This document shows positions 56,950 to 64,000 of a stretch of DNA of 64,000 nucleotides, one piece after another. Position 1 is the stretch's first letter, and the number at the start of each line of letters is the position of its first letter. The notes under the pieces are model-generated. The model was not told the origin of the DNA and did not search any database. It worked only from the letters and a program-made list of their open reading frames with translations. This DNA comes from Bacteroidales bacterium (GTDB taxonomy: Bacteria; Bacteroidota; Bacteroidia; Bacteroidales; Marinilabiliaceae). Both the position numbers and the translations under genes were made by a program. The stretch lies in assembly GCA_024401395.1 (NCBI GenBank), contig JAKSLD010000011.1, positions 1 through 64,000 of the forward strand, given 5' to 3'.

Positions 56950-57183
56950 TGCGCAAAGATACAAATTAAGATATAGCTCCTTTAAAAAACTACGGTAAAT
57001 TTGCTTATGTAAAAAAATGTTACCAAATTCGCGTTCATAAAAAAACAGCTAGTGTCTCCCTGTCTGGTAAACTAGAAACACTAGCCATCACATGTCTAAC
57101 TAAAATTTAAGTTAACGCAAGCAGTTACGCATTTACACGTCATAAGGTTACGTGCCTATAGACAAGTCGCAGTGTGCGGATGG
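56786..57183 (+). repeat. 398-bp direct repeat, copy 2
   Basis: Includes the last 164 bp of the CxxC gene ending at 56949 and the intergenic block behind it. Pair of 54228-54625. Confidence 0.93.
57111..57168 (+). promoter_or_regulatory. Conserved upstream block B
   Basis: Same block as 54553-54610 with changes at three positions. Here no peptide gene follows; the next gene starts 438 bp later. Confidence 0.55.
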
Positions 57184-57606
57184 TTTTCTAAGGGGTTGGA
57201 ATGTAGCAATTACTTCTGAATTTTAGACCTCTATTTAATTATAGTAGGAATCGGTTTGATACTAATATCTAACAATAATTGTATTAGAAAGATTGTTGAA
57301 TAACATCGGTCATTATTGTAATTATGTTTGACTGCATCGATATGCGCAAGTTTAGTATGGAATAATTTGCTGATTCTATAATCCCTTCCATGGTCTTGTT
57401 GTCTAGAGATGATAAGGTATATTACTAGTTGTGAGTATAAAACTATACAAGACGTTGAGTCTCCGCTTATAATATAGCGGATTACCATGAATTGTATTCT
57501 AGATTTAGGAAGTGATATTCGCTGTTTCTGTATGTGAGTTTTTATTCGGTGTAAGTTATTGATATTTTTAGGAGTATTGTATACATATTAAAATTTAAAA
57601 TTAATA
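57184..57606. other. 423-bp stretch without a gene, where a peptide gene would be expected
   Basis: By comparison with the first module a peptide gene should start near 57290. No frame with the FGAAN-type leader or a Cys-containing tail is visible. A small hairpin TCCGCT/AGCGGA lies at 57462-57481. The minus-strand frame at 57231-57488 resembles nothing. Confidence 0.5.
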
Positions 57607-58866
57607 ATGAAATGTTTTATTGATTGCGTTGTAGTTGCATTGATTTGTACATCGTGCATTCAATCGGGTAAAAGGGAAGATGCTATAAAGTTCTATTCCT
57701 ACGAGCAGGTTGATGGTATTACAAGTATGAAAGTTGATTCATTGCAATCTGTAACGCAAATTAACGTTCCAACTATTACAAAAGACATGCCAATTTCGAC
57801 TAGCGAATTGTTCGACTCTGTTTTTGCTGTTAAGCTGGAGACAAGCGACAATTCTATAATTGGCGAAATATCTTGTGTTAAGGTTAAGAATGATACAATA
57901 TACGTATTAGATAGATACTCTATGCGATGTCTTAGACGATTTAGGATGGATGGAACATATATTGATGATATTGGCAAGAATGGTACTGGTCCTGGAGAGT
58001 ATTTAGAGCCAACATCTTTTTCGCTTACAAATAAAGGAATACTATTGTACGATCAGAGTCTGCATTTAAATATTCTGTATGACTATCAAGGAAATTATAT
58101 TGAAACAAATCGCGCACCATTCGGATTTATGTACGGCGTAGCGCTATCTGATTCATTATCTATATATTACCTTACTAATAACAGGAACTATCACCTCCCA
58201 CCTATTCATGAACATACTCTATGGACAGCGAACACAGAGGGGAAAGCTCTGCAATGTGGGTTAAGACGAGGGGATGGTATAATGAAGTCCTATTGTTCGT
58301 TAAGACCATTCTATGAGATTAATGACACATTATGCATATTCACAGATTCGTACAATGACACATTGTATTACATCAATTCAAAAGGAATAATTACACCGTC
58401 TTTTAAATTAGAATTCGACTCACCAAGGGATAATGCAATCTGGCGAGTAGACAATGAACTGTCTCCATACAAAGACTTATCGCCCAAAGGTGAATATACG
58501 ATTGTAAACGAATGCCTTCAATGTGGAGATTATATTTACGTAGATATGACTTCATATAGGAAAGGTTACCACTTGTTTTATTCAACAAAAACTCATAATA
58601 CTAAGGTTTGCACTAGACTAGAACATGATGAAAGTAATTGTGCATATGACTTGATTAAGATGCGTGGGGTATATAATGACTTCATTGTAGGAGAAATGCC
58701 TGCTTTTTACATTTTATCTAGATATAATTTTAATGGAACTAATTATTGGCAAGAATGGGACAAAGAATTCAATAGTAATAAAGGAAAAGAATTTACGGAA
58801 TTTTGCAAGAATCTATCACCAGAAGATAATCATGTACTTGTATTCTTCCATATGAAAAAATGGTAA
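57607..58866 (+). CDS. 6-bladed beta-propeller lipoprotein, paralog 2
   Basis: 419 residues; lipobox ICTSC with lipidated C17. The propeller pattern parallels the protein at 55116: TSELFDSVFAVKLETSDNSI, VKNDTIYVLDRYSMRCLRRF, YIDDIGKNGTGPGEYLEP, and a C-terminal LSPEDNHVLVFFHMKKW versus VQAEDNPVLIFHYLKKQ. The two are clear paralogs but diverged through most of the body, which suggests different ligands. No peptide gene is upstream in this module. The CxxC paralog follows after 12 bp. Confidence 0.85.
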   Translation: MKCFIDCVVVALICTSCIQSGKREDAIKFYSYEQVDGITSMKVDSLQSVTQINVPTITKDMPISTSELFDSVFAVKLETSDNSIIGEISCVKVKNDTIYVLDRYSMRCLRRFRMDGTYIDDIGKNGTGPGEYLEPTSFSLTNKGILLYDQSLHLNILYDYQGNYIETNRAPFGFMYGVALSDSLSIYYLTNNRNYHLPPIHEHTLWTANTEGKALQCGLRRGDGIMKSYCSLRPFYEINDTLCIFTDSYNDTLYYINSKGIITPSFKLEFDSPRDNAIWRVDNELSPYKDLSPKGEYTIVNECLQCGDYIYVDMTSYRKGYHLFYSTKTHNTKVCTRLEHDESNCAYDLIKMRGVYNDFIVGEMPAFYILSRYNFNGTNYWQEWDKEFNSNKGKEFTEFCKNLSPEDNHVLVFFHMKKW

Positions 58867-58878
58867 TATACTACAAAA

Positions 58879-59478
58879 ATGAAAAATACAGCACGATATA
58901 TCATCATAGCACTTTGCATGCTTAATGCATACCTGCTATGGCAATGTTATAATTTCTATTATCTAAAAACCGTTGTTTCTGATATAGAAGACAGACATAC
59001 CATGGAGCAAATTATTACCAATGATTATCATAGAATCCTGAGATATGAGGATGCTGGACAGATGTATTCTCAAATGGAGTTGTATACAGAAGACAGACGA
59101 GCAATTGACCTACAATCATTAATGCAAGAAGGTAATAAACTAATCTTTAGGTATTCAGAGCTGCATTGCAATGCTTGTGTAGATAGTATGGTAGTTAAAC
59201 TCAGAGAGTATGCAAAAGAAGTAGGTCAAGATAAGGTGAATATTTGGGCGTCATATAGCAGTAATAGAGAATATTATCTTTTCCTTAGGTTAAATCAGGT
59301 GGATGTACCTGTGTACAATGTACAATCAACCTCTTTACCTCTTGACTCACTTGAGGAACCTTATCTATTTATACTTTCTCCAGATTTGCATGTTTCTCAT
59401 ATTTACATACCGCACAAAGAGTATCCTAGTTCTACGTTCAAATATCTTGAGGATGTAAGACATTTACTAATAAAATGA
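58879..59478 (+). CDS. Membrane-anchored thioredoxin-like CxxC protein, paralog 2
   Basis: 199 residues, collinear with the protein at 56362: membrane anchor (ARYIIIALCMLNAYLLWQCY), HTMEQIITNDYHRILRYED, and the CNAC motif at C97-C100 in RYSELHCNACVDSMVVKLRE, identical over that block. The first helix carries an extra cysteine (C23). Protein similarity is high in the redox domain and low in the anchor region, so the domain is under constraint. Probable periplasmic thiol-disulfide enzyme; direction of catalysis unknown. Confidence 0.75.
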   Translation: MKNTARYIIIALCMLNAYLLWQCYNFYYLKTVVSDIEDRHTMEQIITNDYHRILRYEDAGQMYSQMELYTEDRRAIDLQSLMQEGNKLIFRYSELHCNACVDSMVVKLREYAKEVGQDKVNIWASYSSNREYYLFLRLNQVDVPVYNVQSTSLPLDSLEEPYLFILSPDLHVSHIYIPHKEYPSSTFKYLEDVRHLLIK

Positions 59479-59546
59479 TAATTGATATAGTAGTGACTAT
59501 CTATGTATATAATATATTAAATAATTATGTCTAACTTATAGAATTG

Positions 59547-59603
59547 GTAACGCAAGAAGTAACGCATTCACGAGTCATAAGGTTACGTACCTATAGACAA
59601 GCC
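59547..59603 (+). promoter_or_regulatory. Conserved upstream block C
   Basis: Aligns with blocks A and B; CATAAGGTTACGTACCTATA and the following GACAAGCC are identical to A. It lies 113 bp before peptide gene 2. Surrounding DNA is not duplicated, so this stretch has been kept on its own. Confidence 0.6.
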
Positions 59604-59656
59604 TAAGAACTAGGATTGGTATTTAAATTGTCTCATACTATGAAACAATTGTTCAC

Positions 59657-59676
59657 TAAGAGGTTATGTACTCTTA
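59657..59676 (+). promoter_or_regulatory. Leader hairpin before peptide gene 2
   Basis: TAAGAG-GTTATGTA-CTCTTA, 40 bp upstream of the start; a similar-sized hairpin lies 53 bp before peptide gene 1. Confidence 0.35.
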
Positions 59677-59716
59677 CATTATTATTAATTCGAAATAAAT
59701 ACAATAAAGTTTTTGT

Positions 59717-60157
59717 ATGAAACCAAGGAATTTTGTTATAGGTGTTGTAGTTGTTCTTTTCGGCGCAGCTAATATTTACAACATCTTTCAAGGAGGCTTA
59801 GCAACTGATTATGTAAATCAGTTTATTACATTATCATCAGGCGATCCAAACTCAAATTATACACCATATGATCCCAATAAAGCAATTGGGTCAAAAGGTG
59901 AGGCAGAATATGTTGAATTAACATGTTATAAACTACAGTGTTCATACTATCCTCTTATGGGACCAACAAGACCTGATTCTTGGAACGAATATTACTCAAC
60001 AAAAAAGGAACAAGAAGAGAGGGCAGCCGAACGTTCAAGAGGAGGAAGTGCGAACTATACGAGGTGTATACCAGACCCTGTAAAAATGCCAGGGCAAAAA
60101 TGTGTTGGAAATAGCAATAATCAATGTTATATAGTAGACTGTTCAAATACTATTTAA
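59717..60157 (+). CDS. Small exported Cys-containing peptide, NVEALA-like, longer form
   Basis: 146 residues. Leader NFVIGVVVVLFGAANIYNIF (~5-24) matches that of the peptide at 54734, then an extracytoplasmic part with six cysteines (C70, C75, C117, C129, C137, C142) in spaced pairs. A central charged stretch (STKKEQEERAAERSRGG, ~94-110) looks like a linker between two Cys-bearing halves. The two peptides are unlike outside the leader. A strong hairpin follows at 60230, so the gene is a separate transcript from the lipoprotein at 60417. Confidence 0.72.
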   Translation: MKPRNFVIGVVVVLFGAANIYNIFQGGLATDYVNQFITLSSGDPNSNYTPYDPNKAIGSKGEAEYVELTCYKLQCSYYPLMGPTRPDSWNEYYSTKKEQEERAAERSRGGSANYTRCIPDPVKMPGQKCVGNSNNQCYIVDCSNTI

Positions 60158-60229
60158 TAATACAAGAGGGTTAGTCCAACTATAACGTATAGAACATTAC
60201 AAGTATTATTCCTTAGATGTTTTAATAAT

Positions 60230-60285
60230 TTAGATAATGAACAATATGGGATTAATCCTCTATATTGTTCATTGTCTAAGTTTTA
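60230..60285 (+). terminator. Strong terminator after peptide gene 2
   Basis: TTAGATAATGAACAATAT / ATATTGTTCATTGTCTAA, 18-bp stem with one G-T pair, then GTTTTAAT. Confidence 0.88.
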
Positions 60286-60372
60286 ATATTTCTCACACTT
60301 CAATACTATAGGCTCTAAGAGTGTCAGAGTGAATAGTTGAAACAATGAGAGAGGCTAGTTTCAAAGAAATGA

Positions 60373-60380
60373 TACATTTG
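60373..60380 (+). promoter_or_regulatory. -7 box of the transglutaminase-like gene
   Basis: TACATTTG fits TAnnTTTG. The ATG at 60387 would be at or before the transcript start, so translation begins at 60417. Confidence 0.6.
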
Positions 60381-60416
60381 TGAAGATTGCTAATAATGCT
60401 ATTGTATATATTTATC

Positions 60417-62354
60417 ATGAAAAATGTGTATATGGTATATATTACGGTTGTTATTTTATTGAGTTCTTGTTGCCGTACTGATTTAGAAAAATCTTTACTA
60501 CATGCGGGTAGCAATCGTATTGCTTTAGAGCAATTTCTAAATAATAACAAATCAGATACACTCAAGTACGAGTGCGCTAAGTTTTTGATAGAAAATATGC
60601 CATATCACCAGTTCTTCGACTCAACTGACCTCGTGATATATGAGAGGCATTATTCTATGTATGCCAATAGTTGGCTTACTCCTGAGCAAGTAGCTAAACG
60701 GCTAGATGCTCGATATGGAAAAATTGACCCTAGCAGATGGCATAGTAATTATGACATAGAAGTCATAGATACCGCATATCTCAATGAGTGCATAGACCAT
60801 AGTTTATGGCTATACCGTACCAAGCCATGGTGCAATGGATTAGATTTTGAGATATTTAAAGAATATGTTCTTTCCTATCGTTGTGGAAATGAGTATCCAA
60901 ACTATCATCCTCGTGAAATATATAAAAGATTTTCCTGCTTAGTGGATACAATTACCTCGTCTGACCCTTTCGTTGCAGCACAAGCCGTGATTGATTCATT
61001 GTCGCAAGATAATGTACACTTTACGAATTCGCTACCAGCGGGTCCAAATATTGGAGTAAGGACTATTGATTATAGAGCAGGCGGATGCAGAGAATATGCT
61101 GATATTTATGTATATATAATGCGCTCGCTAGGTATACCTTGTAGTATAGATATATTGCTGATGCGAGGAGACAACAATGCGGCACACTTTTCAACAGGCA
61201 TTTTGGGACGTGATGGGCAGCTCAGATGGACAGAATTCCCTGAAAAGAAGTTACACACGCCTGAAGAATTTCATTTTGCCAAAGGCAAGATATACCATAG
61301 GACATTCTCTATCAATCGAGAGATGATAAGGGAAATACGTAAATATACTAAGACGCCACATCCTACATTCGCTTTACCTCAAATGGTAGATGCTACGGCA
61401 GACTATTCTCCATACGCAAAAGATATAAGCATACCTCTGGACTGGATATATGATGGAGGGGAAAGAGGTGAGGTATACTATCTGTGTCTTTCTCAGCGAC
61501 TTAACTGGCATCCCATAGCATGGTCTACAATACAGGATGGGAAGTTGACATTTAATGATGTTGAAGGACGCGTTGTGTTTTGCTTGGCTACATACGATGA
61601 AAATGGACTAAAAATAGTATCTGATCCGTTCCTAATGGAGAAAGAAACAGGCGAACTCAAGCCATTTATCTGTGATGAAAAAATAACAGAAGAGGCTACA
61701 TTCTTTTACAAATTTCATCTCTATAATGAATGGTTCCTTGGCGCCATGCCTGGCTATACTTTCCAAGGGTCAAATAATGCTGATTACTCCGTCGTAGATA
61801 CGTTGTATACAATAGAAAAAGCACCTAAACGCCTGTACAATACAGTATGTCTTCCACCAACAGGCAAAAAATACAAGTATGCCAGAGTGTTTGGCTCACC
61901 AGACAGCAGGTGCGATATAGCCGAAGTGGAGTTTTATGAGTATGCTACAGATACGATACCACTGAAAGGGGAAATACAAGGTACACCTGGTTGTTGGTAC
62001 GGTGATGGCTCTCATGAATATACCAATGTATTTGATGGCGACCCATATACATCCTTCAATTATAAAGAGCCATACGGCGGGTGGGCTGGATTAATGTTTG
62101 ACACACCAAAAACTATTGAAAAGATAGTTTATGTGCCACGTAACCGAGATAACTTCATAAGAAAAGGAGACACGTACGAACTCTTTTACTTTGCACATTC
62201 TGATTGGCAAAGCCTTGGAGAAAAGACAGCCACATCAGATTCTTTGGTATACGAAATTCCTAAAGACGCATTGTTGTACCTACATGACAAAACTCGTGGT
62301 ATGGACGAGAGAATCTCGCAATATGCCAAAGGCTGGGGACAAATTATATGGTAA
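60417..62354 (+). CDS. Lipoprotein with transglutaminase-like and F5/8 C-like domains
   Basis: 645 residues from the start at 60417; lipobox LLSSC puts the lipid on C18. A transglutaminase-like core spans ~185-290 with catalytic C224 in RAGGCREYADIYV and H257 in NNAAHFSTG, followed by IRWTEF-like LRWTEFPEKK. The C-terminal ~130 residues (KYARVFGSPDSRCDIAEVEF, then FDGDPYTSFN and GWAGLMFDTPKTIEKIVYVP) are discoidin-like, which usually bind glycans. Such proteins can crosslink or cleave peptide amide bonds. The signal peptidase gene overlaps its end, and its place beside peptide gene 2 hints at action on the peptide; this is inference. Confidence 0.82.
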   Translation: MKNVYMVYITVVILLSSCCRTDLEKSLLHAGSNRIALEQFLNNNKSDTLKYECAKFLIENMPYHQFFDSTDLVIYERHYSMYANSWLTPEQVAKRLDARYGKIDPSRWHSNYDIEVIDTAYLNECIDHSLWLYRTKPWCNGLDFEIFKEYVLSYRCGNEYPNYHPREIYKRFSCLVDTITSSDPFVAAQAVIDSLSQDNVHFTNSLPAGPNIGVRTIDYRAGGCREYADIYVYIMRSLGIPCSIDILLMRGDNNAAHFSTGILGRDGQLRWTEFPEKKLHTPEEFHFAKGKIYHRTFSINREMIREIRKYTKTPHPTFALPQMVDATADYSPYAKDISIPLDWIYDGGERGEVYYLCLSQRLNWHPIAWSTIQDGKLTFNDVEGRVVFCLATYDENGLKIVSDPFLMEKETGELKPFICDEKITEEATFFYKFHLYNEWFLGAMPGYTFQGSNNADYSVVDTLYTIEKAPKRLYNTVCLPPTGKKYKYARVFGSPDSRCDIAEVEFYEYATDTIPLKGEIQGTPGCWYGDGSHEYTNVFDGDPYTSFNYKEPYGGWAGLMFDTPKTIEKIVYVPRNRDNFIRKGDTYELFYFAHSDWQSLGEKTATSDSLVYEIPKDALLYLHDKTRGMDERISQYAKGWGQIIW

Positions 62355-63145
62355 GAGTTATAAAGAATATGAGTAAACTCACGGACAGACTTACAAATAT
62401 CGGTTTAATTCTATTAGTCTGCGGTTCATTATACACAGGCTATCTGGCATTCTGTTCGACATATTTTGTTACGTGGACAGAAACGCCATCTATGTCGCCT
62501 ACAGTAATGCCCTTTGACAGAGTTCTGGTTCATCGCAATATTACACCAAAGAACGATGACATATTGCTATTTACAGATCCTGACCCATGGCGTGCTGACA
62601 GTATAATACCACATGAAGAATATCCTCCATTTATAAAACGTTGTATCGCAATCGGTGGAGACACATTCGCTATACACAAGGCACATTATTATGTCAATGG
62701 GAAAAATGTAACATCAACACCAGAGGCTGGGCTCAGTCATTTAGAGCAAGTGACTGAGACAAGGCGTTTGGCAAAGATAAACCAAATACATTTAGATGCT
62801 TGGCCTTACGATACGTTATTCAGTTGGACGATACGCGAACTAGGTCCAATATATATACCTAAGAAGGGGGATATAATTACAGTCAATGACAGTACAGCTT
62901 TACTTTACAGAAGTGCTATAGAGTGGGAAACACGAAAAAGTGTATATGAACTCATAGGTAAGGAATACGCATTTAAGGAATCATACCTTTTTATGGCTGG
63001 CGACAACGTAGAGTGCTCGCAAGACTCACGTTACTGGGGGCTATTACCAGAATCTCTAGTTAAAGGAAGAGCTGACTTCATATTCTATTCTACAGAGACC
63101 AAAGAAGGCGACATTAGATGGGAAAGGTTGTTCACAATATTATAG
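62348..63145 (+). CDS. Signal peptidase I (S26), locus-linked
   Basis: 265 residues with one N-terminal membrane helix (~17-37). Catalytic serine S48 in TPSMSPT, general base K97 in FIKRCIAIGGDTF, and box E GDNVECSQDSRYWG with LLPESLVKGRADFIFYS are all present, so it should be active. It overlaps the transglutaminase-like gene by 7 bp (an ATG at 62369 is an alternative start) and overlaps the next gene by 28 bp. It is shorter and more divergent than the housekeeping LepB I would expect in Bacteroidales, so it is probably a dedicated copy. Confidence 0.9.
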   Translation: MVRVIKNMSKLTDRLTNIGLILLVCGSLYTGYLAFCSTYFVTWTETPSMSPTVMPFDRVLVHRNITPKNDDILLFTDPDPWRADSIIPHEEYPPFIKRCIAIGGDTFAIHKAHYYVNGKNVTSTPEAGLSHLEQVTETRRLAKINQIHLDAWPYDTLFSWTIRELGPIYIPKKGDIITVNDSTALLYRSAIEWETRKSVYELIGKEYAFKESYLFMAGDNVECSQDSRYWGLLPESLVKGRADFIFYSTETKEGDIRWERLFTIL

Positions 63146-64000
63146 TCGCACTGCCAATAATGGCATGGTTGCTTATCAACTGGCAACTGACCTCTGCATC
63201 TGGTACTGGTTATCAGATAGCAGAGTGGAGAGCTTTTTATGCCATCTTGCCATTTGTACTATGCGGATTCGCCTATAGTATCTGGAAAGGGCTTCCATTC
63301 TCAAGAACCTTGTCATGGTCCATTTTACTTTATGCAAGTGTAGAATCGCTATGGGCATTGTTACAGGTCTTTGAGTTGGCGCCTATACGTAATTCTATAT
63401 TCCACACAACAGGATCATTTTATAATCCAGGACCATTGGGAGGCATACTAGCAATGTGTCTTCCTATTGCTGTCCACGAATATATGAATACCAAAGGAGG
63501 GCGGAATAATATTTGTTTGTTCGCTTCGATATTCATAGGCTCTACTATATTGTTGACACACAGTCGTATAGCAATGTGCGCAACAATGGTCGGCATAGCT
63601 ATGCTATTTCTGAATAGGCGGAGATTATCACGCAAAGAGATTCTTCTGTTAGGTGGTATAGGAATTGTTGCGCTTGTAGGAATTACATTTCTTGTAAAAG
63701 GGAAAATACTATCAGCATATGGACGTTTCATAATGTTGAAGATTTGCCTTATGGCTATCAGTCGCTCGCCTTGGACAGGGAATTCTTCCTTTGCAGAAGC
63801 ATTTTCGGAAGTGCAGGAAGAGTACTTTTCTGTACTTGATATGTCAAAAGAAGAAATACTTGCTGCTGGGTCGCCTGGGAACTATGCATTTTGTTCTCCA
63901 ATAGAGATAGCAATTTACTATGGCATTCCTGTGCTGTTGCTCTGTGTCACAATCTATGGGGTGTTGCTATGGTCAGCATATAAGCAAGGGCTGCCACAAT
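63118..64000 (+). CDS. O-antigen ligase/polymerase-like membrane protein (partial)
   Basis: Open from the ATG at 63118 to the window end (294 residues seen, 3' end missing). It overlaps the signal peptidase gene by 28 bp, and so is translationally coupled. Many hydrophobic helices (about eight seen). GSFYNPGPLGGILAMCLPIA and ILLTHSRIAMCATMVG, then MLKICLMAISRSPWTGNSSF match the Wzy/WaaL superfamily pattern, including the arginine-bearing loop and the SPWTGNS turn. Members join lipid-linked glycans to lipid A, to growing polymer, or (PglL type) to protein. Which of these applies cannot be told here. Confidence 0.8.
   Translation, partial: MGKVVHNIIVALPIMAWLLINWQLTSASGTGYQIAEWRAFYAILPFVLCGFAYSIWKGLPFSRTLSWSILLYASVESLWALLQVFELAPIRNSIFHTTGSFYNPGPLGGILAMCLPIAVHEYMNTKGGRNNICLFASIFIGSTILLTHSRIAMCATMVGIAMLFLNRRRLSRKEILLLGGIGIVALVGITFLVKGKILSAYGRFIMLKICLMAISRSPWTGNSSFAEAFSEVQEEYFSVLDMSKEEILAAGSPGNYAFCSPIEIAIYYGIPVLLLCVTIYGVLLWSAYKQGLPQ

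Noticed and set aside
57231-57488. 85-residue minus-strand frame in the gap of module 2
   Set aside because: No signal, no family resemblance, wrong strand for the locus, and AT-rich composition makes it likely by chance.

Overview
The window is Bacteroidota chromosome, most likely order Bacteroidales and close to Prevotella. The grounds are: a ParE/ParC topoisomerase IV pair, a SusA-like GH13 enzyme beside a maltose phosphorylase operon, a BlaI/M56-BlaR1 pair carrying TonB-type domains, an rplM-rpsI-rpsB-tsf block, 6-bladed beta-propeller lipoproteins, an FISUMP-type exported protein, and repeated use of the Bacteroidota -7 promoter box TAnnTTTG in place of Shine-Dalgarno-led starts. No tRNA, rRNA, CRISPR array, IS element or phage gene was recognised.

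Layout. 0-3 kb: intergenic repeats around one large exported protein. 3-9.2 kb (minus): maltose operon of MFS transporter, beta-phosphoglucomutase, GH65 maltose phosphorylase and GH13 amylase, with two LacI-type operator palindromes upstream. 9.5-11.7 kb (plus): exported OB-like protein, esterase, SRPBCC protein. 11.7-17.1 kb (minus): TPR protein, ExbB, ExbD, TolA-like TonB, CorA and an MBL hydrolase in one tight operon. 17.2-20 kb (plus): HAD-TrkA-HAD. 20-25.8 kb (minus): parE-parC-PH protein-ung. 26-31 kb: HAD phosphatase, GH2 beta-galactosidase, CstA-type transporter. 31.5-40.5 kb: chemoreceptor, DUF3108 protein, solitary UmuD, PpiD-like foldase, Mfd. 40.7-46.7 kb: blaI-blaR1-TPR operon behind three phased operator sites, a proline/glutamate-linker exported protein, thioredoxin. 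46.8-53.9 kb: ribosomal proteins L13, S9, S2, EF-Ts, S16, then polA.

The accessory part is 54-64 kb. It is a modular locus of small exported Cys-containing peptides (NVEALA-like in layout), 6-bladed beta-propeller lipoproteins and membrane-anchored CxxC thioredoxin-like proteins, repeated in tandem and marked by a 398-bp duplication and a conserved upstream block. It ends in a transglutaminase-like lipoprotein, a private signal peptidase I and a WaaL/Wzy-type ligase cut by the window edge. A peptide export, oxidation, processing and possibly glycosylation pathway is inferred, not shown.

A second unexplained signal is a dispersed intergenic repeat: arrays of 11-bp units ending in TATAG/TTAAG, several followed by a TTGyTC(ATC)GCAr-T6 end motif, found at several places across the window in both orientations.
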